Shown piece after piece: positions 54,652 to 63,927 of a DNA stretch of 64,000 nucleotides (positions are counted from its first letter, which is position 1; each line of letters opens with the position of its first letter). The stretch is from assembly GCA_020629315.1 (NCBI GenBank), contig JAHDDO010000006.1, positions 1 through 64,000 on the forward strand, written 5' to 3'. The position numbers and the translations under genes were made by a program. This DNA is from Saprospiraceae bacterium (GTDB lineage: Bacteria; Bacteroidota; Bacteroidia; Chitinophagales; Saprospiraceae). The notes under the pieces were generated by a model. It saw only the letters and a program-made list of their open reading frames with translations. It was not told where the DNA came from and did no database searches.

Positions 54652-55785
54652 CTACAGTTTTTGTCTAAGTTTAGGTATTAGCGCATCTTTCCAAGGGCCA
54701 AAATTATCTTGTTCTATTTGTTCTCTTGCCTGTCTTACAAGTTCCAAATAAAAACACAAGTTGTGTAAGGTAGCCACTTGAGAAGCCAATAATTCTTTTA
54801 CTTGAAATAAATGACGAACATAAGATTTACTGAGTCTTCTAGAGCTAGGCGAAGTGCTATTAGGGTCTAAAGGACTAAACTCCTCTTTCCATTTTGCATT
54901 TTTTATATGAATAACCCCTTCCATAGTATATAACAAACCATGCCTTGCATTTCTAGAAGGTAAAACACAATCAAACATATCGATCCCTAAAGCTATAGTC
55001 TCAAGAACATTTTCCGGAAGTCCTACCCCCATTAAATACCTCGCTCTTTCCGTAGGTAGATGGCTACAACATAAATCCGTCATTGAGTACATTTCATGAT
55101 GGGGTTCTCCAACCGATAGACCGCCAATAGCATAAATGGCATTTTCCCTTTTTGAAATATACTCACAAGATTTTTTTCGTAATTCGGGATAGGTGCTCCC
55201 TTGTGCAATCGGTACTAATGTTTGATTATAATCATGTATAGGCCCTACTTTATCAAAATGAGTATAGCACCTTTCTAACCATCTATGTGTTAAGTCTAAT
55301 GATCGTCTTGCATAGTTTTCATCACAAGGGTATGGCGTACACTCGTCAAAAGCCATTATGATATCGGCGCCTAATCTGCGTTGAACATCCATAACGTTTT
55401 CTGGAGAAAACATGTGCCTGCTTCCATCTATATGAGATTGAAAATAGGCCCCTTCTTCTTTAATCTTTCTGTTTCCACTTAGTGAGTAAACCTGATATCC
55501 TCCAGAATCTGTAAGTATAGGTTTATCCCAAGACATAAATTTATGCAGCCCTCCTGCTTTTTTGATAATATCATCACCCGGCCTTAAATAGAGATGATAG
55601 GTATTTGCAAGGATTATCTCTGCCTTTACCTGGTCTTCCAATTCAGCTTGATGCACACCCTTGACCGTAGCTTGTGTGCCCACGGGCATGAATATCGGGG
55701 TCTGGATAGTACCATGATCGGTTTTAAGTTCTCCAGTTCTTGCACTAGAACTTTTGTCTTTGTGTTTTATTCTAAACTCACTCAT
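54652..55785 (-). CDS. tgt: tRNA-guanine transglycosylase
   Basis: This 377-aa enzyme exchanges G34 for preQ1 in queuosine tRNAs. It has NTYHLYLRPG, LTDSGGYQVYSLSG with the active Asp, DECTPYP, GGLSVGEP and the nucleophile Asp in GIDMFDCVLPSRNARHG. The usual zinc-binding C-x-C-x2-C block before the YxRHL motif reads S-T-S-P-S-S here, so all three Cys ligands are Ser. Flavobacterial Tgt sequences, as I recall them, also lack this site. The start overlaps the rodA stop (ATGA). Confidence 0.95.
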   Translation of the reverse strand: MSEFRIKHKDKSSSARTGELKTDHGTIQTPIFMPVGTQATVKGVHQAELEDQVKAEIILANTYHLYLRPGDDIIKKAGGLHKFMSWDKPILTDSGGYQVYSLSGNRKIKEEGAYFQSHIDGSRHMFSPENVMDVQRRLGADIIMAFDECTPYPCDENYARRSLDLTHRWLERCYTHFDKVGPIHDYNQTLVPIAQGSTYPELRKKSCEYISKRENAIYAIGGLSVGEPHHEMYSMTDLCCSHLPTERARYLMGVGLPENVLETIALGIDMFDCVLPSRNARHGLLYTMEGVIHIKNAKWKEEFSPLDPNSTSPSSRRLSKSYVRHLFQVKELLASQVATLHNLCFYLELVRQAREQIEQDNFGPWKDALIPKLRQKL

Positions 55786-57182
55786 ACTCTTCTTCTTTGC
55801 ATATCCAGTTTTGTTATAACGCCTAACATGATTGAAAAACTCACCAATGCTGACCCTCCTTTACTTATGAAAGGTAAAGGAATTCCAATTACCGGCATAA
55901 AGCCCATAGCCATACCAATATTTATAAAGCTTTGAAAAAACAGAAGTCCCATAATGGCATACGCAAAGTAGCACACAAATGTATTGTTTGCCCGCTCTGC
56001 AATAATTGAAAGTCGAATTATTAGTATACTTATCAGAATCAAGAGACCTACTATCCCAACAAACCCTTGTTCTTCTCCTAGAGTCGAAACTATAAAATCT
56101 GTTGACTGCTCTGGGACATAATTCAACTTCGTCATTTCACCTTGTAAAAAGCCTTTTCCGTATAAGCCTCCTGATCCGATGGCTATTTTTGATTGATTTA
56201 CATTATATAATGAACCTTGAGGATCGCATTTTTCAGGATTTAACCACACGTTAATTCTATCCTGTTGGTGCGGCTTTAGAATGTTTTTGTAAGCCCAAGA
56301 AGACGAAAAGCTAAGACTTAAACCGAGACCAAGTGCCACTAAAATCAAAATTACATTGTTCCATTTAAATCTAAACCCTGTGTATATAGCAGAGCCAATA
56401 AACGCAGCTGCTAGTATTAATAAGGTGATTGTATGATAACCATTAGTAACAAAAACGGCAGCAAACAAACTAAGCAATGCACTTACTGAAATTAGAATAA
56501 TGGGTCTCTTATGCTCTAGTGCTAGTCCTAATATCGCTAAGAGCAATAATATAATTGTAATATAATATGGCTCATACATTAGGGAAAACACCAAAACAAG
56601 AAAAAGAAAAAAACCAGCTATATAATAGAGGCTTCGAGCTCCCGCCCGATATAACACCAATAGAAATGAAATAAAGACACTGGCTGATCCAGCATCAGGT
56701 TGAAGTAAAATTAGGACTACTGGTGATAATATTACACCCAGGATAATCAACTGGTGCTGCCAGTTAGATAATTGCGTTGTACGAAGACTAAGAAAAGAAG
56801 CTAGTCCTAATGCGGTTGAGAATTTTGCAAACTCAGAAGGTTGAAAGCTGTATCCCATAATATCATACCAGGATTTAGCCCCTTTTATTTCCTCGCCAAA
56901 TAATAAAACCCCGAGCAATAATATAATCCCAAAGGCATATATAATCCAACTAAACGAGTTCCAAATGTTTGCATCAATAATAAGGCATGCGAAAAATAGC
57001 GCTACCGAAATGGCTACCCAAATAGAGTCTTTAGTAAATAAGAGATCTTGTATAGTATATGTCTCGGTTTCAAGAATGCTTGTATTTGTGGCACCAATCA
57101 TAAACCAGCCTATCACTACCAGTGCCAGGTATACAGAAACAACTATACCATCGATTTCTCTATTGATGGCCTTACTGCTCAT
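55782..57182 (-). CDS. rodA: Rod shape-determining protein RodA (SEDS glycosyltransferase)
   Basis: This 466-aa SEDS protein polymerises glycan strands for side-wall growth. It has about 10-12 helices, the AKSWYDIMGYSFQPSEFAKF motif (active region with the Glu-Phe pair), LLQPDAGSASV and the late GIPLPFISKGGSALVS. It is longer than E. coli RodA because of extra helices at about 195-275. Start and SPOR stop overlap by one base (TAATG), and its stop overlaps tgt. Confidence 0.93.
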   Translation of the reverse strand: MSSKAINREIDGIVVSVYLALVVIGWFMIGATNTSILETETYTIQDLLFTKDSIWVAISVALFFACLIIDANIWNSFSWIIYAFGIILLLGVLLFGEEIKGAKSWYDIMGYSFQPSEFAKFSTALGLASFLSLRTTQLSNWQHQLIILGVILSPVVLILLQPDAGSASVFISFLLVLYRAGARSLYYIAGFFLFLVLVFSLMYEPYYITIILLLLAILGLALEHKRPIILISVSALLSLFAAVFVTNGYHTITLLILAAAFIGSAIYTGFRFKWNNVILILVALGLGLSLSFSSSWAYKNILKPHQQDRINVWLNPEKCDPQGSLYNVNQSKIAIGSGGLYGKGFLQGEMTKLNYVPEQSTDFIVSTLGEEQGFVGIVGLLILISILIIRLSIIAERANNTFVCYFAYAIMGLLFFQSFINIGMAMGFMPVIGIPLPFISKGGSALVSFSIMLGVITKLDMQRRRV

Positions 57183-57583
57183 TAGTGAATTAACTCACTT
57201 TTTTCCATGTTGTCTTTAACTGGAATTGCACTTGGAAAGTCACCTTTTAGCGTGATCAACATATTTTGAAGATCTGCTTTTTCCTCGTACGCACCAACCT
57301 TAAGTTGATAGTATGGACTTGCATGTTTCCAATGATATTCTAATGCAGGGTACTTCCCATTTAGCTTTACAATTGCTCGTTCCATTTCTCGACGATCTAT
57401 TGTAGTAACTACTTGAATTCTCCATGCGTCTATAGAGTTCTGTTGCCTATTCAGCGAAGAATACTTACTTACGGCTTGTTGAACTCTAGATTCCTCACTA
57501 ATCGTGGTTTGCGCTTTTAGTTCATCTTGGATAAAAAAAGCAAACAAGCAAAACACTAGAAATTTTATATACTTACTTTCCAT
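57182..57583 (-). CDS. Secreted SPOR-domain protein
   Basis: The ATG at 57583 (MESKYIKFLVFCLFAFF) gives about 133 aa with a signal peptide cleaved after LKA. The rest is mostly a SPOR domain (about 52-125; DAWRIQVVTTIDRREMERA, YYQLKVGAYEEKADLQNML). SPOR domains bind peptidoglycan strands without stem peptides. Placed between secA and rodA, it may help target cell-wall synthesis. Its start lies within the last codons of secA (11-bp overlap). Confidence 0.8.
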   Translation of the reverse strand: MESKYIKFLVFCLFAFFIQDELKAQTTISEESRVQQAVSKYSSLNRQQNSIDAWRIQVVTTIDRREMERAIVKLNGKYPALEYHWKHASPYYQLKVGAYEEKADLQNMLITLKGDFPSAIPVKDNMEKSELIH

Positions 57584-60500
57584 GACATTGCTTATATTTT
57601 TTTCCACTGCCACACGGACATGGATCATTCCTCTTTACCTTATCGCCTGTTCTTTTAAATGTTTCTACAGCTTTCTGCGGTGCTCGTCCTGCTGCAGCTG
57701 CGGCTCGTTTCTGATTCTCGTATTCACTATTTGTTCGGCTCGTCTTTATTCCTTTTTGGCTAGTCTTTTGTTCTTTAGCCTCACGTACCTCCTCTGGTCT
57801 TTCTATTAAAAGCTGTCCTTTTAATAAATAGGAAACCACATCTTGATTTATTAAGTGAACTAAGTTTTCAAATAGGTTATACGCTTCCATTTTGTATATA
57901 ACCAAAGGATCCTTTTGCTCGAAAGAAGCCGACTGAACAGAGTCTTTTAACTCATCCATTGAACGGAGATGCTCTTTCCAGTTTTGGTCGATTATGGCTA
58001 AGGTTACTGCTTTCTCAATATCTTTCATGATACTGGCTCCCTGTGTCTCGACCGCTTTTTCTAACTCCGCTGAGATGTTTAATACTTTATCTCTTCCATC
58101 AGAATAAGGTATGGCTATTCTTCGATATCTATGCCCCTCGTTTTCATGTACTTTCTTACAAATTGGAAATAGTGCTTGTTGAATATTATCTGTTTTCCGA
58201 TCGTAATTAGCCAACACTTGCTCTCTAAATCGTTCTTCGACTTGCTCTGCAGAAGCTTCTTTAAAAAAGGCTTCTTCAATATCAGGATCTATTCCAAGGT
58301 TTAGTAGCGATTCATTTCTAAAGCTATCAAAGTCATTATTTACTTTGTTAAACTCCACTAATGAAGAAATCATTCCTAAGAACATATTGTGTAGATCCAA
58401 TGATAGTCTTTCTCCTGATAATGCGTTGTCCCTCTTTTTATAAATAGCTTCACGCTGTATGTTCATCACATCATCATATTCTAACAATCTTTTTCTGATT
58501 CCAAAATTGTTTTCTTCGACCTTTTTCTGCGCTCTTTCTATTGACTTTGAAACCATGGAATGTTGAATCACCTCACCTTCCTGATGTCCTAAACTATCCA
58601 TAACTTTAGAAATACGTTCAGAATTAAACAAACGCATTAATCTATCCTCTAAAGAGACGTAAAACTGGGAAGACCCAGGATCCCCTTGTCGTCCTGCTCT
58701 ACCTCTTAACTGTCTATCTACCCGTCTTGAGTCATGTCGCTCAGTAGCAATAATAGCAAGTCCTCCTGCATCTTTTACTTCTTGCGTTAGTTTTATGTCT
58801 GTTCCTCTACCTGCCATATTTGTGGCTATGGTTACTCGGCCGGGCTTTCCTGCTTCAGAAACGATTTCTGCCTCTCGTTGGTGTTGCTTTGCATTCAGGA
58901 CATTGTGTTTTATACCTCTCAAATTAAGCATACGGCTTAATTTTTCTGAAATGTCCACTGACGTTGTTCCCACTAAAACGGGTCTGCCCGCTTCTGTAAG
59001 GTTATATATCTCGTCAATTACCGCGTTAAATTTCTCTCGAGTTGTTTTATATACAAGGTCATCCTTATCATCTCTAACTATAGGTCTATTTGTTGGGATA
59101 ACTACAACATCAAGTTTATAGATCTCCCAAAGCTCAGCTGCTTCTGTTTCAGCAGTACCTGTCATGCCCGAAAGCTTGTGATACATCCTAAAGTAGTTTT
59201 GCAGAGTTACCGTAGCATAGGTTTGAGTGATGTCCCCAATCTTCACATTTTCCTTCGCTTCAATGGCTTGGTGTAGTCCATCTGAATATCGTCTTCCTTC
59301 CATCATTCTACCCGTTTGCTCATCCACGATTTTTACTTGGCCATCCATGACAACATATTCCTCGTCTTTTTCGAACAGAGCGTATGCTTTTAACAGCTGA
59401 CTAACCGCATGTAGTCTTCGCGATTTAATAGAAAAGTCAGCAATTAAAGACTCTCGTTCTTTAGTACGTTTCGTGCCTGACTCCTCTTCTTCTTGTTCTA
59501 GTTGCTGCATTTCCAATGTAATATCAGGCATCACAAAGAATTGGGTATCGTTCTCCCCTTTTGATAAGTACTCAACTCCTTTTTCCGCTAATTCAACATT
59601 TCTATTTTTCTCATCAATGGTAAATAGAAGAGGCTCATCTACTAAATGCATGTTTTTAGACTGCTCTTGCATATAGTAGTTCTCCGCCTTTTGAAGGTTT
59701 GTTTTTACTCCTTCTTCACTTAAAAATTTAATTAAAGGCCTATATTTTGGAAAGGCCCGATATGCTCTAAGTAAAGCCATACCTCCTTCTCCTTCTTCAT
59801 GTCCTGTGCTTCCCGCTCTAAATAAGTTTTTTGCATCAGCCAAATAGTTTGTAGCCATTTTCTTTTGTGCGCTGATCAGTTTTTCAACCTTTGGCTTTAA
59901 ACTATGATATTCTTGTTCCTCAGAACCTTTAGGAACAGGACCAGAAATGATTAGCGGCGTTCTTGCATCATCGATAAGCACTGAGTCCACCTCATCTATC
60001 ATAGCAAAGTGGTGTTTCTTCTGCACTACCTCTGCTTGATTTCGGACCATATTATCACGTAGATAATCAAAGCCAAATTCATTGTTTGTTCCATAGACTA
60101 TGTCACAACAATATGCTGCCTTACGTTCTTCAGAATGTGGCTTGTATTTATCAATGCAATCTACGGTCAGAAATAAAAATTCGAAAATAGGACCCACCCA
60201 CTCGGAATCTCTCCTTGCTAAATAATCATTTACTGTAATGACATGAACTCCTTGGGATGTAAGACCATTTAAATAAGCTGGTAAGGTCGCGACTAAAGTC
60301 TTACCTTCTCCTGTTTGCATTTCTGCAATCTTTCCATCATGTAAGACCATCCCACCAATTAATTGGACATCATAGTGCAACATATTCCACGTGATTTCTC
60401 CTCCTGCTGCTATCCAACTATTTTTCCAGTTAGCTGCTCCTCCTTGAATTTCAACGTATTCATTCTTTGCTGCTAAGTCTCGATCAAAATCCGTGGCCGT

Positions 60501-60884
60501 CACACTAATTATCTCATTCTCTTTAAATCGTCTTGCCGTTTCTTTTACTACCGCGAAAGCTTCTGGTAGAATATCCTTTAGTACCTCCTCTAATATTTCA
60601 TCTCTCTTCTTGATATATTCATCAAGTTCATTGAAGAGGTCTTCCTTGCGTTGCATATCCTTTTCGTTCTCAGCTTCTGCTTTTATATTGCTGATATCCG
60701 CATCTATGTTCTCTAGATAGGAAGCTATCCGACTTCTAAACTCATTAGTCTTATTTCTTAGCTCATCATTGTCTAAAGATGAGTACTCTTCGTAGTAGGC
60801 ATTTATCTTGGATATGATAGGTTGATACGTCTTTACATCTCTATCGTACTTGGTCCCAAAAACTTTCTTTAAGACATTAAACAT
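57573..60884 (-). CDS. secA: Protein translocase ATPase SecA
   Basis: This 1103-aa motor drives proteins through SecYEG. It has Walker A IAEMQTGEGKTLVAT, DEVDSVLIDDARTPLIISG (in part), ATNMAGRGTDIKL and the RQLRGRAGRQGDPG arginine finger. A C-terminal zinc motif follows, DPCPCGSGKKYKQCHGK. It is longer than E. coli SecA owing to insertions in the first 480 residues, common in Bacteroidota. It is preceded by a 115-bp leader with three hairpins and followed by an overlapping SPOR gene. Confidence 0.97.
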   Translation of the reverse strand: MFNVLKKVFGTKYDRDVKTYQPIISKINAYYEEYSSLDNDELRNKTNEFRSRIASYLENIDADISNIKAEAENEKDMQRKEDLFNELDEYIKKRDEILEEVLKDILPEAFAVVKETARRFKENEIISVTATDFDRDLAAKNEYVEIQGGAANWKNSWIAAGGEITWNMLHYDVQLIGGMVLHDGKIAEMQTGEGKTLVATLPAYLNGLTSQGVHVITVNDYLARRDSEWVGPIFEFLFLTVDCIDKYKPHSEERKAAYCCDIVYGTNNEFGFDYLRDNMVRNQAEVVQKKHHFAMIDEVDSVLIDDARTPLIISGPVPKGSEEQEYHSLKPKVEKLISAQKKMATNYLADAKNLFRAGSTGHEEGEGGMALLRAYRAFPKYRPLIKFLSEEGVKTNLQKAENYYMQEQSKNMHLVDEPLLFTIDEKNRNVELAEKGVEYLSKGENDTQFFVMPDITLEMQQLEQEEEESGTKRTKERESLIADFSIKSRRLHAVSQLLKAYALFEKDEEYVVMDGQVKIVDEQTGRMMEGRRYSDGLHQAIEAKENVKIGDITQTYATVTLQNYFRMYHKLSGMTGTAETEAAELWEIYKLDVVVIPTNRPIVRDDKDDLVYKTTREKFNAVIDEIYNLTEAGRPVLVGTTSVDISEKLSRMLNLRGIKHNVLNAKQHQREAEIVSEAGKPGRVTIATNMAGRGTDIKLTQEVKDAGGLAIIATERHDSRRVDRQLRGRAGRQGDPGSSQFYVSLEDRLMRLFNSERISKVMDSLGHQEGEVIQHSMVSKSIERAQKKVEENNFGIRKRLLEYDDVMNIQREAIYKKRDNALSGERLSLDLHNMFLGMISSLVEFNKVNNDFDSFRNESLLNLGIDPDIEEAFFKEASAEQVEERFREQVLANYDRKTDNIQQALFPICKKVHENEGHRYRRIAIPYSDGRDKVLNISAELEKAVETQGASIMKDIEKAVTLAIIDQNWKEHLRSMDELKDSVQSASFEQKDPLVIYKMEAYNLFENLVHLINQDVVSYLLKGQLLIERPEEVREAKEQKTSQKGIKTSRTNSEYENQKRAAAAAGRAPQKAVETFKRTGDKVKRNDPCPCGSGKKYKQCHGK

Positions 60885-60907
60885 GTTACTTTATTTTGAA
60901 TTGTGGT

Positions 60908-60981
60908 TGATGACTTTTCAATGTCATCAGTATGTGTAGAAACACATTAATTATACCATATCCATATAACTGTCAATATGG
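60908..60981. promoter_or_regulatory. Three tandem hairpins in the secA leader
   Basis: TGATGAC/GTCATCA (60908-60929), ATGTGT/ACACAT (60932-60947) and CCATAT/ATATGG (60962-60981) are perfect 6-7-bp stems with 4-8-base loops. They fill most of the 115 bp between secA and the upstream gene. None has a T-run on the minus strand, so they are more likely leader RNA structure or operators than terminators. Confidence 0.4.
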
Positions 60982-60999
60982 CTGTAATTATATCCAAAG

Positions 61000-61659
61000 T
61001 TAGGTTTTCTTATGTAATAACTTCTGCCGAAGTGTCTTCTTTGCCATGATGTAGTGAAAGCCGGTATTTAATAAGATCACTCCAAATAAGAGAATAGTAA
61101 ACATATCTCTTATTGTGGCGGCTACATTTGCTAAATATGGATAAAATGGGTTTAACACTAAGGCGTGTATTAAACTAATGCTGATAATAGTTAAAAGCAT
61201 TACTACTGTAAATAACTTAATGGCTAGCGTATCTTTTATTTTCTCTGAAAAGCGGTTTTGTAAAAATGCCTTTGTATATATTTTATTACTTGGGTTCATC
61301 TTTACTAACTCGCCAAAAATATACTCTGATTGCTTGTACTCCTTTAGGTTAAAATGAGAGGCTCCTTTATTAAACAAGGCTTGCTCAAATGCATTTGTTC
61401 CGTTTATCTTCAGAATGTTTTCATGTATTATTCTTTCTAATAAAGGACTCGATAGTTTAACGTGTTTTCTGTAGTCGCCTATCTCAAAGGTGGCTTGCGT
61501 ATAATGGTACCACACTTCGGTTTCCAGTCTATCATCTAAGGCTTGAATCGCTGATTTATTTCGTTCGAAATATTTAATTTTCTCATGATACGCCCTAGGG
61601 TCTATGTGCATAAAGTCATAGTACGCCGACTGTTCGTGTATTTCCCTTAGTGAGTCCAT
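61000..61659 (-). CDS. TPR-like protein with two C-terminal membrane helices
   Basis: The ATG at 61659 overlaps the nadK stop (TAATG) and is preferred over the TTG at 61683. The ~219-aa protein has a helical region (about 15-135) resembling tetratricopeptide units (ALFNKGASHFNLKEYKQSEYIFGELVKMNP, shown in part). Two transmembrane helices lie at about 145-168 and 180-202. I recognise no named family. Coupling to nadK suggests co-expression, not necessarily shared function. Confidence 0.65.
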   Translation of the reverse strand: MDSLREIHEQSAYYDFMHIDPRAYHEKIKYFERNKSAIQALDDRLETEVWYHYTQATFEIGDYRKHVKLSSPLLERIIHENILKINGTNAFEQALFNKGASHFNLKEYKQSEYIFGELVKMNPSNKIYTKAFLQNRFSEKIKDTLAIKLFTVVMLLTIISISLIHALVLNPFYPYLANVAATIRDMFTILLFGVILLNTGFHYIMAKKTLRQKLLHKKT

Positions 61660-62528
61660 TAATTTCGAATATCGAGGCCCCAAGATAATTTATCCCGTAT
61701 GGTTTTCATAAAGCTTTGTCCATGAAGTAGAACCATATTGATGTTAATGTCGCCCTTTTTAACAGACAACTTGTGATGTCTACTTATGGTTTCGTTTCTT
61801 GAATCCAACGTGCACAAGAATAAGTCCGTTCTCCCTTCTAATTCAAAACTTATTTTGGCTGTATCAGGGATGACGATAGGTCTTACATTTAGGTTATGTG
61901 GAGCAATGGGAGTGATGACAAAGTTTCCTGAGTTGGGAAAAACTATCGGGCCACCGCAACTAAGCGAATAACCTGTAGATCCTGTGGGTGTAGAAACAAT
62001 TAGTCCATCCGCCCAATACGTATTAAGATACTCCCCATCAATGAAGGTTTTTATGGTAATCATTGATGAAGTCTCTTTCTTAATTATTGTAAAATCATTT
62101 AAGGCATATGGAAACGACGAAAAAACACCTGGCTTAGATTCTAATTGTAATAGCGATCTTTTTTGTAAACGGTATTCTCCATTTACAAAAGAAGAAATAG
62201 CTTTATCTATAGCATTCTTCTCTGTAAAAGCTAAGAAGCCCATTCTTCCTAAATTTATACCCAGGATAGGAATACTTTCTCTGTTTAGCCACTTTGTTGC
62301 ATTTAATATAGTGCCATCTCCACCGAGAGTAATAAGTACACTTGCCTCTGAAACGTGTTCTTCCTGTAAAATCGAAAAACCTTCAGGCAAGTCCTCTCCC
62401 AACATTTTAATAAAATCACCATTTAAAAAAACGCGATAATTATATTTCTGCAATACCTCAAAAAGGGTCTTCACAAAAGCTTGATCCTCTTTCTTGTACC
62501 GTTGGGAAAAAACAATCGCCGTATTCAT
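61659..62528 (-). CDS. nadK: NAD kinase
   Basis: This 289-aa enzyme phosphorylates NAD to NADP. It has the GGDGT motif (VLITLGGDGTILNA), LGINLGRMGFLAF, the ADGLIVSTPTGSTGYSLSCGG substrate loop (in part) and ITPIAPHNLNVRPIVI. Length is typical. It lies 1 bp after the short Omp85 gene and overlaps the downstream TPR-like gene by one base. Confidence 0.95.
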   Translation of the reverse strand: MNTAIVFSQRYKKEDQAFVKTLFEVLQKYNYRVFLNGDFIKMLGEDLPEGFSILQEEHVSEASVLITLGGDGTILNATKWLNRESIPILGINLGRMGFLAFTEKNAIDKAISSFVNGEYRLQKRSLLQLESKPGVFSSFPYALNDFTIIKKETSSMITIKTFIDGEYLNTYWADGLIVSTPTGSTGYSLSCGGPIVFPNSGNFVITPIAPHNLNVRPIVIPDTAKISFELEGRTDLFLCTLDSRNETISRHHKLSVKKGDININMVLLHGQSFMKTIRDKLSWGLDIRN

Positions 62529-62529
62529 A

Positions 62530-63927
62530 TTAGAATGCTGTTGAATTGTGTAGGAAAAAACCTCGTTCTCCTAAATCATTTATACCGTACTCGAAACTAA
62601 ATAAAAAATTATTAAACAAAATGAGATCTACCGTTGGACCAAAACCTTGAATCCATCTATTGTTTAGATCATTTGTTGCGAGATAGGTAGGCTCATTAAC
62701 ATATGCAACATCATAATTGAACCTAAGGTTTATTTCTATTGGAAGTTTTCTAAATTGGGTTGGTAAGCGTTTGGGTAGTTGAAACGTACGTTGAAAAACG
62801 GTCCGCTTTACACTGTTTTTAAGTATAAAAAAGTCTGTTCCATCTAGAACATATAGATCGAACCCTGTAACAGAATATCCTCCCCACCCTAGCCCTGTAT
62901 TGTTGGCGTATGAAACTACTGATCTATCTAAATTTGCTTTTACCCTAGACTGCCAACCTAATATAAACTCTTTGGGTATGGGTAAAAAGTACTCGCCCGA
63001 AAGAGAAAGGCTGGTGTTGTTGAACTCATCAAAAATAAATAGACCTTCCTTTTTGAAATTGAGCCCAAACAAAAATCCTTTTCTTGGGTAGTTTGAATAA
63101 TCTCGTTTATCGTATTGAAAATCATATACAAAATAGAAGAAGCGTATTCCATTTCTACCATTTAAAAAATAATTGTCATTTAGTGTTTCTACCACATATT
63201 CATTTACTGTATTATGATGAAACTCAAGTCTGAAGCTATGATGGGTAAAAACATTGGGCCTGTTTAATAATCTAAAACCTACTCGCCGTCTTTGTAACAT
63301 AATCTCTTCATCCGGGTGCATGGAGAAAAGTGTTTTATTGTTTTCAGTTTTATATCCTAATTCGCGATTATCAGAATAAAAAATATTGCCAGCAAGTCCC
63401 CAATTTCTATGAATAAATGGGAAGGTATAATGCATTTCCAATTTTCGGGTATATCCTGCGTGGGCCCTGATCTTTAAAGGGTCTCGTCTCCCAGTCAAAT
63501 TATAATGCGAAATATCAAGGCCGTAGATGGTCCGACTGAAATCTTTATTCTGTTCCTGCCACCAGACATTGAAATTCCGGTCAGCGAGTTCAAATAATGG
63601 TGAAGGATATAAGTACCAATTCTCGGTAATATCTAATCGCAAACGCACCCTATCATATGATATCGTGTCTATCTGAGTTGTTACACTATTAAATAGGCCA
63701 GTACTTAGAATTTGATTTTGGTTTTCTTTGATAACTTCAGATAAGCTAGCCAAGAGAATACTATCCCCTATTAGTATCCGAGATTCTCTGAAAATTGTCT
63801 TATCCTTGGTTTTTCGGTTCCCTTCAAGGATTATATCTTCTACAAGCACTTTCTCTTGTGCAATAAACCATGTTGGAGGTAAAAGGAATAAGAATAAGAG
63901 AGGTGCAATATTTCGCCAGCTACACAT
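62530..63927 (-). CDS. Short Omp85-family outer-membrane protein (one POTRA domain)
   Basis: This 465-aa protein has a signal peptide (1-23), a single POTRA-like domain (about 26-100; VEDIILEGNRKTKDKTIFRE, STGLFNSVTTQI) and a barrel of about 360 residues. Signatures include RGFLFGLNF-type KGFLFGLNFKKEG and a terminal Phe. It resembles BamA/TamA but is much shorter than BamA, so it is probably an accessory Omp85 protein for insertion or secretion. It overlaps the upstream gene's end by 8 bp and nadK follows after 1 bp. Confidence 0.82.
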   Translation of the reverse strand: MCSWRNIAPLLFLFLLPPTWFIAQEKVLVEDIILEGNRKTKDKTIFRESRILIGDSILLASLSEVIKENQNQILSTGLFNSVTTQIDTISYDRVRLRLDITENWYLYPSPLFELADRNFNVWWQEQNKDFSRTIYGLDISHYNLTGRRDPLKIRAHAGYTRKLEMHYTFPFIHRNWGLAGNIFYSDNRELGYKTENNKTLFSMHPDEEIMLQRRRVGFRLLNRPNVFTHHSFRLEFHHNTVNEYVVETLNDNYFLNGRNGIRFFYFVYDFQYDKRDYSNYPRKGFLFGLNFKKEGLFIFDEFNNTSLSLSGEYFLPIPKEFILGWQSRVKANLDRSVVSYANNTGLGWGGYSVTGFDLYVLDGTDFFILKNSVKRTVFQRTFQLPKRLPTQFRKLPIEINLRFNYDVAYVNEPTYLATNDLNNRWIQGFGPTVDLILFNNFLFSFEYGINDLGERGFFLHNSTAF

